From an uncultured Collinsella sp. (GTDB lineage: Bacteria; Actinomycetota; Coriobacteriia; Coriobacteriales; Coriobacteriaceae): DNA of 12,852 nucleotides. How positions within the stretch are numbered: the stretch's first letter is position 1; each line of letters opens with the position of its first letter. The stretch covers positions 1-12,852 of the forward strand of contig CABSDO010000058.1 in NCBI GenBank assembly GCA_902476475.1, read 5' to 3'. The position numbers and the translations under genes are program-made. The notes below the pieces were generated by a model. That model did no database searches, had not been told where the DNA came from, and saw nothing but the letters and a program-made list of their open reading frames with translations. Shown piece after piece: positions 1-7,746 of this stretch.

Positions 1-1
1 A

Positions 2-1522
2 AGCCGCGAGCAGGCGCGTGCGCTCGGCGCAGACGATCGGCCAGATGCCATCTCGGCGGGGATCGTAAAAGGATCGGCCGAACGCACGGACGAGGCGCTC
101 TCCTGTCAGGAAAGGCCCTTGGGGCGGGGCAGGGCGGACTTCGGCGAACCCTCCCCTGCCGGTGCGGGCAAGCCGAAGGCGAAATCCCGTCTCGCCGCCC
201 AGGCCAAGGGAAACCTCAAACGTGCGATCGCCGACGCCGCCGTGTCCGAGGCGGACGACTCCGAGGAGCTCTCCGGCATCGAACAGGCGAGCGGCACCAT
301 CCGCGGCGCGCGCTCCGTCATCGCGCGGCATTCCGCCTCCAAGAAGGCTTCTGCCGCCTCGAAGACAAAAGGCCCCTTTAAGGGACCCGCCAAACACGCC
401 AAGGTCGGGGCTTTCGGGTACGGCGCTGCCGCGAGGGCCCAGCATACAGCCGCCAGCCAGGCATCTGCCGGAGCCGCGAAGGCTGCGGCATCCGCCGGCG
501 GCAAGGGTGCGGTCGTGAGCGCCGTCTCCTCGGCCGCCGTCCCCGTGGCGGGAGTTCTCGCGGCGATCATGGCGTTCCTGCTCGCCGTGCTCGCGGTCTC
601 CCAGATCGTGAGCGCCCTTTTCGGGTTCTGGGAGAACGAGGCATCCAAAGCCTCCCTCGATGGGCTGCCTCCCTACATCACCTATGAGATGGTCGAGGAG
701 TCGCTCGCGTGCCAGGAGGAGTACGGGCATCCCGCGGGATGCACGATCGCGCAGATCATCGTCGAGTCAGGGCAGGGAGACCACCTCTCGGGGCTCGCCA
801 CGCAAGACCACAACCTGTTCGGCATGAAGTGGTCAAGCTCGTACGCGCTGTGCGAGGAGGTCGCGGGGAAGAGCTCGTGGAGGACCGGCGAGGAGTACGG
901 CGGCGAGCAGGTCACCATCACGGCCGACTTCATCAGCTTCGTTGGCGACGCGGAGTGCATCCGCTTCCGCAGCCGCGTCTTCCTGCAGGCCGAGCGCTAC
1001 GCGTCAAACGCGCTCATACGCGAGGCGATTGCGAACCACGATTCCGACAAGATGGCCGAGGGGCTCAAGGACGCGGGATGGGCGACGAGCTCGAGCTACG
1101 TCGAGAGCCTGAAATTCGTCATGGAGACCTACAACCTCTACCGCTTCGACGGCATGAGCCTGGAGGACTTCAGGTCCGGGGCGCTCTCGGCGGATGCGAT
1201 CGTCTCCGCCGCCTACAGCCAGCTCGGGGTCCCCTACGTATGGGGCGGGACGACGCCGGGCGTCGGCCTGGACTGCAGCGGTCTCACCCAGTACTGCTAC
1301 AAGCAGGCCGGCATCTCGATACCTCGAAACACCGAGGCCCAGTACGCGCAGGGCAAGAAGATCGCGCTCTCGGAGGCGCAGCCCGGCGACATCCTCTACC
1401 GCATGGGGCATGTCGGGATCTACATAGGGGGCGACCAGTACATCCACGCGCCCCATCGGGGCGAGGTCGTGAAGATCGCAAGCGGGATCTCGAGCTTCAC
1501 CTGCGCCCTGTCGTATCGATAG
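2..1522 (+). CDS. Conjugation cell-wall hydrolase: glucosaminidase-like + NlpC/P60 (5' partial)
   Basis: Bifunctional peptidoglycan hydrolase of the type carried by Gram-positive conjugative elements to open the wall for the transfer channel. The frame is open back to base 2, so the gene almost certainly starts upstream of the window; the TTG at 119 is the first start-like codon inside it and is probably not the true start. Residue numbers below count from that TTG. An Ala/Lys/Ser-rich, probably cytosolic region (to about 130) leads to one membrane segment (about 140-168). Next is a lysozyme/FlgJ-like glucosaminidase domain (about 180-345) with VESGQGD (Glu216 candidate catalytic acid) and NLFGMK. 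Last is an NlpC/P60 domain (about 360-467) with DCSGL (Cys386), GHVGIY (His431) and YIHAPH (His443). This architecture resembles CD1108-type mobile-element proteins. Fold and catalytic roles are inferred from motifs. The next gene begins 15 bases downstream. Confidence 0.88.
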   Translation, partial: SREQARALGADDRPDAISAGIVKGSAERTDEALSCQERPLGRGRADFGEPSPAGAGKPKAKSRLAAQAKGNLKRAIADAAVSEADDSEELSGIEQASGTIRGARSVIARHSASKKASAASKTKGPFKGPAKHAKVGAFGYGAAARAQHTAASQASAGAAKAAASAGGKGAVVSAVSSAAVPVAGVLAAIMAFLLAVLAVSQIVSALFGFWENEASKASLDGLPPYITYEMVEESLACQEEYGHPAGCTIAQIIVESGQGDHLSGLATQDHNLFGMKWSSSYALCEEVAGKSSWRTGEEYGGEQVTITADFISFVGDAECIRFRSRVFLQAERYASNALIREAIANHDSDKMAEGLKDAGWATSSSYVESLKFVMETYNLYRFDGMSLEDFRSGALSADAIVSAAYSQLGVPYVWGGTTPGVGLDCSGLTQYCYKQAGISIPRNTEAQYAQGKKIALSEAQPGDILYRMGHVGIYIGGDQYIHAPHRGEVVKIASGISSFTCALSYR

Positions 1523-1537
1523 ACAAGGAGCAAGAAG

Positions 1538-2245
1538 ATGGACAAGAAGACGAAACTGATGGCCATTTGCGCCGCAGGCGCTGCGGCGATCCTGATAGGG
1601 GCAGGGCTCGCGCGCTGCGCGATCGCGCCCAGCGAACCCGAGGCTGTTTTTCCTGCAGAGGAGCAGAGCCAACAGGCAGAGCAGGCAGGCGAATCCCTCG
1701 CCGGCTATACGGGCACCACCTGGGAGAGCGAGGACGGAACGTGCACGCTCGCGCTTTCCGACTCGACGATCATCGAGTCGGGAGAGGCCGGGGTGCAGGT
1801 GATGTACTACGAGGTGCTCTCCGAGGAATCCGACGGCTCCGGCATTTCGGCGCAGATTTCGTTCACGCGCTCGGCCGACGAGCCAAGCTCGCAGACCCTG
1901 CTCTCGATACGCCCGTCGGCAGATTCGGCCAGCCTCACTTGCGACGCCCTCGCGTTGTCGAAGAGCTACCTGCTCGCCGAAGGCGCTTCAGCGGGTATCG
2001 AGCTGTCCGCGCACTCCTCCGAGCTCAACGAGCTCCTCGGTGCGGACGATTCCGAGATCGCTTCCGTCATAGCGCAAAGGGTGTCGATTGCATCCCCGAC
2101 GGCAACTCTTGCCACCTGGGACGGCGAGGTCTACATCGACTGCAACGAGGACGTCCTCACGACCACGTTCCATCTGGACGACGCCGCCTCCACCATCGTG
2201 CAGCTCTCGCTCGACCGCGCTACCGGGGAGCTGAGCGCGCTATGA
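1538..2245 (+). CDS. Membrane-anchored / possible lipoprotein of the transfer operon
   Basis: 235-residue protein I cannot assign to a named family. It starts with a basic N-terminus (MDKKTK), then a hydrophobic helix (about 7-25) ending in LARC. Cys27 could be lipidated, but Arg just before the Cys is unusual for a lipobox, so a plain signal anchor is equally possible. Residues 32-55 are a Glu/Gln-rich linker, and the rest is a Ser/Thr/Asp-rich, probably extracytoplasmic beta-type domain containing GTTWESEDGT and WDGEVYIDCNED. AAGGAG at 1525-1530 lies 7 bases before the ATG, supporting the start. The stop overlaps the next start (ATGA), so it is likely translated together with the TrbL/VirB6-like protein. 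A surface accessory subunit of the mating channel is the natural inference from position; no enzymatic motif is visible. Confidence 0.8.
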   Translation: MDKKTKLMAICAAGAAAILIGAGLARCAIAPSEPEAVFPAEEQSQQAEQAGESLAGYTGTTWESEDGTCTLALSDSTIIESGEAGVQVMYYEVLSEESDGSGISAQISFTRSADEPSSQTLLSIRPSADSASLTCDALALSKSYLLAEGASAGIELSAHSSELNELLGADDSEIASVIAQRVSIASPTATLATWDGEVYIDCNEDVLTTTFHLDDAASTIVQLSLDRATGELSAL

Positions 2246-3246
2246 GGCGGATCGCTGCCCTCGTGGGAGACGGGCGATTCCGCCTCGCGTTCGCGCTGAC
2301 TTTCGTGGCGCTCGCCGTCACGTTCGTTCCCGCAGCGCCGGCGTACGCAAGCATCGCGGACGACGTCAACGCATGGCTCGCGGGGCTTCTGCGCGACGCC
2401 TGCAACTGGATGTTCACCAACCAGGTCGCCGTCCTCTCGAGCATCGGCTACGACGGCATCATAGGCGCTGACTTCTCCCAGATGCTCACGACCGCCGGAG
2501 ACGTGTCCATGTACGACATCGCACACGGCGTCTGGGACGCCGCGGTGCTGCCCATAGGCTGCGGCGTGCTCAGCCTCGTGTTCACGGTGAAGCTCATCCA
2601 GATCAGCCAGCGAATGGACGGCAACGCCTCGTTCCCCGGCGTGAAGGAGGTCGTCTTCCTGCTGGTCTTCTTCGCGGTGTTCCTGTTCCTCATACAGAAC
2701 AGCTTCGAGCTCATGGAGGCGGTCTACTCGGTGGTCGGTCTTGCCATCGACCGCACGATGGCGCTGTTCGGCTCGGGCGGGGCGATGGACCTCACCGCAG
2801 TGAACGTGGTCACCGAGGACGACGACGTGCCCGCCCTCATAGCGCTCCTCTTGGTATCGGTCATCAGCTGGGTCGTGGTGCTCGGAGCCTACATCGTGGC
2901 CCTCGTGGTCTGCTGGGCGCGCGCCATCCAGCTCTACATCATGGCCGCGTTCAGCCCGATCCCGCTCTCCCTCATGGCGTTAGACGACACCCGCCAGATA
3001 GGAATCGGATACCTGAAGAACTTCACGGCGGTGTGCCTGGCGGGGCTGATCATCCTGATCCTGCTCATAGCCTTTCCGCTCATCTTGGGAGGCCTCACCG
3101 GGGCGAGCACCTCGACGGGCACCCCCATCGACGGCATAGCGACGGGGCTCACCTACGCGCTGCAGTACCTGGCGATGTGCGTGCTGCTCATCCTCTCCCT
3201 CGTCAAGAGCGGCGCATGGGCGCGCGACATCGTCTCGGGAATCTGA
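2242..3246 (+). CDS. TrbL/VirB6-like conjugal transfer polytopic membrane protein
   Basis: 334-residue integral membrane protein, probably the inner-membrane channel component of the type IV secretion-like conjugation apparatus. A signal-like N-terminus (hydrophobic 13-35, ending AYAS) is followed by an amphipathic stretch. Membrane segments lie at about 101-120, 136-152, 196-230, 264-286 and 306-322. The ARAIQLYIMAAFSPIPLSLM stretch (226-245) between the third and fourth is the Arg-plus-Pro pattern seen in TrbL/VirB6 proteins. The frame is open far upstream (to about 709), but that part is antiphase to the wall-hydrolase gene. The ATG at 2242, inside the ATGA overlap with the preceding stop, gives the natural signal-peptide start. 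GGGGAG at 2225-2230 is a rather distant ribosome site, so translational coupling is likely. The family call is by topology and context, not by a catalytic motif. Confidence 0.82.
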   Translation: MRRIAALVGDGRFRLAFALTFVALAVTFVPAAPAYASIADDVNAWLAGLLRDACNWMFTNQVAVLSSIGYDGIIGADFSQMLTTAGDVSMYDIAHGVWDAAVLPIGCGVLSLVFTVKLIQISQRMDGNASFPGVKEVVFLLVFFAVFLFLIQNSFELMEAVYSVVGLAIDRTMALFGSGGAMDLTAVNVVTEDDDVPALIALLLVSVISWVVVLGAYIVALVVCWARAIQLYIMAAFSPIPLSLMALDDTRQIGIGYLKNFTAVCLAGLIILILLIAFPLILGGLTGASTSTGTPIDGIATGLTYALQYLAMCVLLILSLVKSGAWARDIVSGI

Positions 3247-3262
3247 TCCGGGAACTGACGTT

Positions 3263-3370
3263 TTGAAAGGGGGTGGTCGCCTTGGATGGCTGACCGAAAC
3301 CGAAGGCAAGGCAATCAGGCGGGGCTTCCACAACTACGCCCGCCTAAAGGATGCAAAGAAAGGGGCATGA
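3263..3370 (+). CDS. Possible 35-residue basic microprotein (TTG start)
   Basis: A short open frame fills the gap between the TrbL-like gene and the next gene and ends (TGA 3368-3370) one base before the ATG at 3372. It would encode a Lys/Arg-rich peptide containing GWLTETEGKAIRRGFHNYA and ending LKDAKKGA, a composition that looks protein-like. The only available start is TTG, and the upstream GGGA at 3250-3253 is a weak ribosome site. It may be a real small coupled ORF or just a leader region. I know no family for it. Confidence 0.3.
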   Translation: MKGGGRLGWLTETEGKAIRRGFHNYARLKDAKKGA

Positions 3371-3371
3371 A

Positions 3372-3848
3372 ATGCCTGAGAAGAAGAACACCTATCTCAC
3401 GCTCCACAAGAACTTCGTGCGCACCGACATCGAGTACGCCGACCGCGTGACGGGAGAGGTGCGCACGTTCAACTCGGTGACGCTGCCCAAGGGGACGGTG
3501 ATCGACGGGGTGGACGTGAGCTACTACCAGTTCAGCCCGATGTTCGTCAACGAGTCCCGCTACCGCGGCGAGAACTACCGCGACATCCCTCTTCTGACGG
3601 ACCGGGAGGTGTGGCTGAAGAAGAGCGTGCTCGACGAGAACGGCCAGCCGGTGCTCAACGGGGACGGCAAGCCGGCCAAGGACGTCGTGCGCGTCATGCC
3701 GGCTCAGATAAAGGAGGCGCTCGACCGCAGCCGCAGCGAGTACCTGCAGAGCCTCTCCGAGAAGGCCCGCGGCGCGCGCGAGGGATCCGAGCGCCTGGGA
3801 AACGGCGATTCACGCGCCGCGCATAGCCGCGAGAACCTGGCGATGTAA
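3372..3848 (+). CDS. Conserved-looking mobile-element protein, unknown function
   Basis: 158-residue soluble protein without signal peptide or membrane helix. I recognise no catalytic motif and give no function. The first two-thirds looks like a compact folded domain rich in Thr, Tyr and Arg (NTYLTLHKNFVRTDIEYAD, then SVTLPKGTVIDGVDVSYYQF and SRYRGENYRDIPLLTDREVW). The last 50 residues are charged and helical (IKEALDRSRSEYLQSLSEKA) and end in a disordered-looking tail. I prefer ATG 3372 over ATG 3351. AAGGGG at 3360-3365 sits 6 bases before 3372, whereas the purine run at 3347-3350 abuts 3351 directly with no spacer. It lies between the channel protein and the adhesin in the same orientation, so it is probably part of the transfer operon. 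A DNA- or protein-binding accessory role is possible. Confidence 0.78.
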   Translation: MPEKKNTYLTLHKNFVRTDIEYADRVTGEVRTFNSVTLPKGTVIDGVDVSYYQFSPMFVNESRYRGENYRDIPLLTDREVWLKKSVLDENGQPVLNGDGKPAKDVVRVMPAQIKEALDRSRSEYLQSLSEKARGAREGSERLGNGDSRAAHSRENLAM

Positions 3849-3864
3849 GGGAGGTCGGGAGAAG

Positions 3865-4929
3865 ATGAAAGAGAAAGCGATGGAGAGGATAACCTCTTCT
3901 AAGATCGTGCGCGTGGTCATGACGATGGCGCTCGTGCTGTCCGTCGCCATCGTCCCGGCCAAGGCCTACGCCTCCGGGGACGTGAATGTCACGATCGGCA
4001 AGAACCTCCCCTATGCCGGCTATGAGACGACGCAGATGAGCGCGAACGGAAACGACGCCTACTGCATCGAGCCGTCGCGCGCCACGCCCGATGCGGGAAC
4101 CTACCCGACGAGTGAGGCGGGAGATCTGGCTGCGGCCATGTGGTTCTCCTACGGCGCACCCGGCTTCGACGCTTCCATGTGGCCCAGCTCCTGGTACGAC
4201 GGAAGCGGCATGGACGAGGACAAGTACCGCGTGGCGAGCCACATCCTGCTCTCGTACGCCAACCTGGGCTCCGCTTCCGAGGCGACCTACGGTACGAGCG
4301 CCGAGTTCGCCTCTTGGGCCGAGCGCGAGATCGCGGACAACGTGTGGAACCAGGTCAACGCGCGCGCGAACGAGGTCTCCACGGGATTTAGCGCCATCAG
4401 GATCCATGCGGGGTCTGACGCCCAGACGCTCGCCAGCTTCACGTGGAATCGCGGCGGCGTGAAGATCGCCAAGGTCGACGCGCAGGCCGGTGCGGCTGCG
4501 CAGGGCGACGCCTCGCTCGAGGGCGCCGAGTTCGCCATCGTCAACGCCTCGGGGACGAACTCATTCGTGAACGGCCACAGCTACGCCGACGGCGAGACGG
4601 TCATGACCATCGCCACCTCCTGGGACGGGTCCGCCTACACCGCGCAGACCGCAAGCGACTCTCTGCCGTGCGGCACCTACCGCATCGTGGAGGCGAACGC
4701 TCCAGAAGGATACCTTCCCTGGGACGGCTCGGTCGAGTTCACGGTCGAAAACGCCGGCCAGGTCGTCGACCTTTCCGGCGACCCCGTGCAAGACGACGCG
4801 ATACGCGGCGGCGTGCAGGTGACCAAGTCCGATGCCGAGCTCGGCGAGTCCGAGGCGGTCGGCGGCAACGGGCACACGCCTGAAGGCGTCGGCACGACGG
4901 CAATGCCTCCGGCATCGAGTTCACCATAG
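3865..4929 (+). CDS. SpaA/VaFE-type surface adhesin, N-terminal fragment (frameshifted)
   Basis: N-terminal 354 residues of a large secreted, wall-anchored adhesin. Residues 1-37 form a signal peptide (basic start, hydrophobic core, PAKAYAS cleavage region). The ATG at 3880 (MERITSSK) is an alternative start. Next is a domain with AYCIEP at Cys67, reminiscent of the thioester or N-terminal domain of VaFE/T-Q surface proteins, although I see no clear TQxxIW partner Gln. A Cna-B/SpaA-like domain follows (about 195-315: GGVKIAKVD, LEGAEFAIVNAS, GTYRIVEANAPEGYL). A second begins at GGVQVTKSD and is cut off. The frame then reads nine or ten out-of-phase residues (TTAMPPASSSP) and stops at TAG 4927-4929, while the true continuation lies in the -1 frame. 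AGGGAGG at 3848-3854 precedes the start. As written, the product has a signal peptide but no wall anchor. Confidence 0.82.
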   Translation: MKEKAMERITSSKIVRVVMTMALVLSVAIVPAKAYASGDVNVTIGKNLPYAGYETTQMSANGNDAYCIEPSRATPDAGTYPTSEAGDLAAAMWFSYGAPGFDASMWPSSWYDGSGMDEDKYRVASHILLSYANLGSASEATYGTSAEFASWAEREIADNVWNQVNARANEVSTGFSAIRIHAGSDAQTLASFTWNRGGVKIAKVDAQAGAAAQGDASLEGAEFAIVNASGTNSFVNGHSYADGETVMTIATSWDGSAYTAQTASDSLPCGTYRIVEANAPEGYLPWDGSVEFTVENAGQVVDLSGDPVQDDAIRGGVQVTKSDAELGESEAVGGNGHTPEGVGTTAMPPASSSP

Positions 4930-6938
4930 CGAACGCCTCTGCGGCCAAGGTCCTCGCAGGCGACGTCTGGTACGAGCCGGGCGAGGTGATCGCCGTGATC
5001 GAGACCGCGTGGGACGATGGAATCGGCTCCTACGTCGCGAGGACCGCGCCCGACGCGTTGCCGTATGGCACCTACACCATCCAGGAGACCGCGACCAACG
5101 ACTCCTACCTGCTCACCGACGGCGAGCCTAGGACCTTCGAGATCCGGACCGACGGCATCGTCGTGACTGCCGACGCGGAAGGTGGCGAGCTTGTCTTCCA
5201 CGACCAGGTCGTCCGCAACGACCTCAAGCTCTCCAAGAAGGCAGAGGATACCAACGCGAGCCTGCAGGTCCCCTTCGCCATCACCAACGTCGCGACCGGC
5301 GAGACCCACGTGCTGGTGACCGACCGCAACGGCCAGGCCTCGACCGAGGCGGGCTGGAACAAGCACACCCACAACACCAATGCCAACGACCACCTGCTCG
5401 AGGCCGAGGCCATCGCCTCCGACATGATGGACCCCGAAGCCGGCATCTGGTTCGGGCTGGGCGAGGACGGCTCGTCCGCTCCTGCCGATGACGCCCTCGG
5501 CGCGCTGCCGTACGGCCAGTACACCTTGGAGGAGCTTCCCTGCGAGGCCAATGAGGGCTACGAGCTCATCACCAAGACCTTCTGGGTCGAGCGCGACTCT
5601 GGGGTGGCCGAGGCCGTCTGGATGACGCTCGACGACAAGGAGGGGCCGAAGATCGGGACGCAGGCGGCTGACGCCGCCGACGGCGATCAGACCGCCCAGG
5701 CGGGCGGGCAGGTGACGATCGTGGACACCGTCTACTACGAGAACCTCGAGTTCGGCGGCACCTACACCCTCGCCGGCACGCTCATGGTCAAGTCCACTGG
5801 CGAGCCTCTGCTCGACGCCGAAGGCAGCCCCGTGACCGCCACCAAGGAGTTCACGGCGAACAACACCAACGGATCTGTCGACATCGAGTTCACCTTCGAC
5901 GCGAGCTTGCTCGCGGGCGAGGACGTCGTGGCCTTCGAGAGCCTCGTCAAAGACGGGGTCGAGGTGGCTGCCCACGCCGATATCGAGGACGAGGGCCAGA
6001 CGGTGCACTTCGTCGACATCGGCACCACGGCCGCGGACGCCGCGGACGGCGACAAGCTCGTGACGGGCTCCGAGGTCGTCATCGCCGACGAGGTGTCCTT
6101 CGAGGGCCTGATCCCTGGAAACTCCTATGCGCTCGAAGCGACGCTGATGGATGCTGAGACGGGCGAGCCGTTGCAAAGCGGCGAGGGGCCTCTTGCAGCC
6201 GATGTGACCGCGACCGTCGAGTTCACACCCGATGCCGCTGAGGGCACCCAGACCGTAGAGCTCTCCTTCGACTCGACCGGTCTCGGCGGGCACCGCCTGG
6301 TGGTGTTCGAAAAGCTGCTCGATAGTGAAGGCACTGTCCTTGCCATGCACGAGGACATCGAGGACGAGGGCCAGTCCGTCACGGTGGTCGAGATCGGGAC
6401 CACGCTCGTCGACGCCGCCGACGGCGACCACATGGTCGAGAACGGGACGGTGAGCGGCGTGGATACCGTCGAGTACAAGGGGCTCGTCGCTGGCGAGACC
6501 TATACCGCCCACGGCACCATCATGGACAAGAGCACCGGCCTTGCCCTCGAGGACTCCGAGGGCAACCCAGTGACCTCTACCGCCGAGTTCGTGGCAGAAG
6601 GCTCGAATGGAACCGTCGAGGTGACCTTCGAGTTCGATGCTTCCCAGCTTGAGGAGGGTGCCGCCCTCGTGGCGTTCGAGGAGGTGCTCGACGTGAACGG
6701 AAACGTCATCGCGGTACATCAGGACCTTGAGGACGAGGGGCAGACGGTCGTCGTCGATAACCCCGAGACTCCTGGGACTCCCTACGACAAGACGGGTAAC
6801 GATCTGCTTCCCATATGGGTTCTGATCAGCGCCCTGGTTGTCTGCGGCGGCGCTGCAGGTACATATGCGCTTCGCAGCCGCATCCGCCAAAGTGCATCAG
6901 TCGACGAGGTGTCTGCTGACGAGGTTTCCGAGGAATAG
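4884..6938 (+). CDS. SpaA/VaFE-type surface adhesin, C-terminal fragment with three T-Q repeats and sorting signal
   Basis: Continuation of the adhesin in the -1 frame, open from 4884. If translated separately, the first plausible start is GTG 4986 (650 residues), which would lack any signal peptide. Content in order: the rest of the second Cna-B domain (GIEFTIANAS, YGTYTIQETATNDSYL), a third diverged Cna-B-like domain (DLKLSKKAEDTNA to YGQYTLEELP), then three T-Q ester-bond/VaFE repeats. The repeats begin at IGTQAADAADGD (5652), IGTTAADAADGD (6018) and IGTTLVDAADGD (6393). Each carries (V/L)VxFE and ends with H-x-D(I/L)EDEGQ, the Thr and Gln known to form intramolecular ester bonds. The C-terminus has YDKTG (6783-6797), a hydrophobic helix, and a basic then acidic tail, that is, a non-canonical sorting signal. 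No further stop interrupts 2 kb, so the frameshift is recent or a sequence error. Confidence 0.82.
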   Translation, partial: RRRHDGNASGIEFTIANASAAKVLAGDVWYEPGEVIAVIETAWDDGIGSYVARTAPDALPYGTYTIQETATNDSYLLTDGEPRTFEIRTDGIVVTADAEGGELVFHDQVVRNDLKLSKKAEDTNASLQVPFAITNVATGETHVLVTDRNGQASTEAGWNKHTHNTNANDHLLEAEAIASDMMDPEAGIWFGLGEDGSSAPADDALGALPYGQYTLEELPCEANEGYELITKTFWVERDSGVAEAVWMTLDDKEGPKIGTQAADAADGDQTAQAGGQVTIVDTVYYENLEFGGTYTLAGTLMVKSTGEPLLDAEGSPVTATKEFTANNTNGSVDIEFTFDASLLAGEDVVAFESLVKDGVEVAAHADIEDEGQTVHFVDIGTTAADAADGDKLVTGSEVVIADEVSFEGLIPGNSYALEATLMDAETGEPLQSGEGPLAADVTATVEFTPDAAEGTQTVELSFDSTGLGGHRLVVFEKLLDSEGTVLAMHEDIEDEGQSVTVVEIGTTLVDAADGDHMVENGTVSGVDTVEYKGLVAGETYTAHGTIMDKSTGLALEDSEGNPVTSTAEFVAEGSNGTVEVTFEFDASQLEEGAALVAFEEVLDVNGNVIAVHQDLEDEGQTVVVDNPETPGTPYDKTGNDLLPIWVLISALVVCGGAAGTYALRSRIRQSASVDEVSADEVSEE
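5652..6758 (+). repeat. Three tandem T-Q (VaFE) domain-coding repeats
   Basis: Three in-frame diverged copies, starting at 5652, 6018 and 6393 with periods of 366 and 375 bases. Each runs from an IGT(T/Q)xxDAADGD opening to an EDEGQ(T/S)V ending. The ester-forming Thr/Gln pair is present in all three (the first copy has IGTQ, keeping Thr). Nucleotide divergence is substantial, so they are old protein repeats rather than recent DNA duplications. Confidence 0.75.
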
Positions 6939-6952
6939 CCGGGTTTTCGGCT
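6937..6952 (+). other. Short stem-loop overlapping the adhesin stop codon
   Basis: AGCCG (6937-6941) pairs with CGGCT (6948-6952) around a GGTTTT loop. The hairpin starts inside the TAG stop of the adhesin. It may help protect or terminate the transcript along with the stronger hairpin just downstream; its function is inferred. Confidence 0.35.
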
Positions 6953-6961
6953 GATCGAAGA

Positions 6962-6997
6962 GGGCGGGGCGGCGATGAGCCTCCCCGCCCGTCTTTC
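6962..6997 (+). terminator. GC-rich hairpin between adhesin and sortase (possible intrinsic terminator/attenuator)
   Basis: GGGCGGGG (6962-6969) pairs with CCCCGCCC (6983-6990). Inside, GGC/GCC add three pairs after one mismatch, leaving a GATGA loop. GTCTTTCT follows, a modest U-rich tail. It ends just before the sortase ribosome site (GGAGG 6999-7003). It would reduce read-through into the sortase gene rather than mark an operon end, so adhesin should exceed sortase in abundance. Confidence 0.55.
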
Positions 6998-7008
6998 TGG
7001 AGGTTCAA

Positions 7009-7746
7009 ATGAACACTAATATCAAACGGCGATTCGCGATCATAGTGACGGTGACGGCGTTGGTCGGTGCTGCGGCGCTGGGGCTGTGGCTCTTCAGCGT
7101 CCACGACAGGGCGGCAAATATAGACCCCTCTCCTATCTCGGGAGGCACCGGCGAGGGCGGGGAAGACGATGGCTTTCCCGTGGTGGACTGGGACTACTGG
7201 CTGTCCGTGAATCCCGACATCGTGGCCTGGGTGAGCGTCCCGGGAACCGAGATCGACTATCCGGTGGTGCAGGCGAGCGCAGATGACCCGACCTTCTACC
7301 TCGACCACGACGTCTACCACGGCTGGAACCCCTACGGATGCCCCTACCTCGACGCCGGCTGCGCGGAGCGGGGGATCGACAGTCCGCTCGCGCTCATGTT
7401 CGCCCACCACATGAACGACGGCAGCATGTTCTCCGCGTTCGCAAGCTATTCAGATGCCGGATTCGCCGCCGAGCACGACGAGATCCTCCTGCAGACGCCC
7501 GAAGGAAACGCGCGCCTGTGCGTCGTCGCGGTAGACGTCGTCGACTCGAACGTCGAGCGCAAGCGGCTCGACTTCGCCACAGATGAAGAGCTCTCGTCTT
7601 GGCTCGATGAGCTGCTCGGCAGGGCGGACGTAGCCCTCGTCGACGGTGCCCGGACAGATAGCGTCAGGGCGTTCTGCACCTGCAGCTACGGCAGGTGGAA
7701 CGGGCATGAGAGGACGATAGTGTACGCGCAAGAGGAGGTGGGATGA
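7009..7746 (+). CDS. Class B sortase
   Basis: 245-residue membrane-anchored transpeptidase that cleaves a sorting signal and joins the protein to peptidoglycan or to another subunit. The N-terminus has a basic start and one membrane helix (about 9-29), followed by a Gly/Asp-rich linker and the sortase barrel. Catalytic residues are visible: His133 in FAHHMNDGSMFSAF, Cys225 in FCTCSYG and Arg235 in GHERTIVYA. The WVSVPGTEIDYPVVQ and DGSMF motifs and the residue spacing match class B sortases. GGAGG at 6999-7003 lies five bases before the ATG, confirming the start. The adjacent adhesin with its YDKTG-type tail is the obvious substrate, which is inference. The stop overlaps the start of the next small ORF. 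Confidence 0.92.
   Translation: MNTNIKRRFAIIVTVTALVGAAALGLWLFSVHDRAANIDPSPISGGTGEGGEDDGFPVVDWDYWLSVNPDIVAWVSVPGTEIDYPVVQASADDPTFYLDHDVYHGWNPYGCPYLDAGCAERGIDSPLALMFAHHMNDGSMFSAFASYSDAGFAAEHDEILLQTPEGNARLCVVAVDVVDSNVERKRLDFATDEELSSWLDELLGRADVALVDGARTDSVRAFCTCSYGRWNGHERTIVYAQEEVG

Noticed and set aside
709..2241. 5' extension of the TrbL-like reading frame (845 residues from 709)
   Set aside because: It is the shadow of the wall-hydrolase and lipoprotein genes in another frame, Arg/Gly/Pro-rich and without domain sense; the signal-peptide start at 2242 is clear.
4870..4910. Programmed -1 frameshift in the adhesin
   Set aside because: No X-XXY-YYZ slippery heptamer or A/T-rich run lies in the overlap of the two frames, so mutation or sequence error is simpler.
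4677..6890. 737-residue open frame antisense to the adhesin
   Set aside because: High GC with repeats makes stop-free antisense frames common; composition is low-complexity (Val/Gly/Asp/His) and the sense strand has recognised domains.
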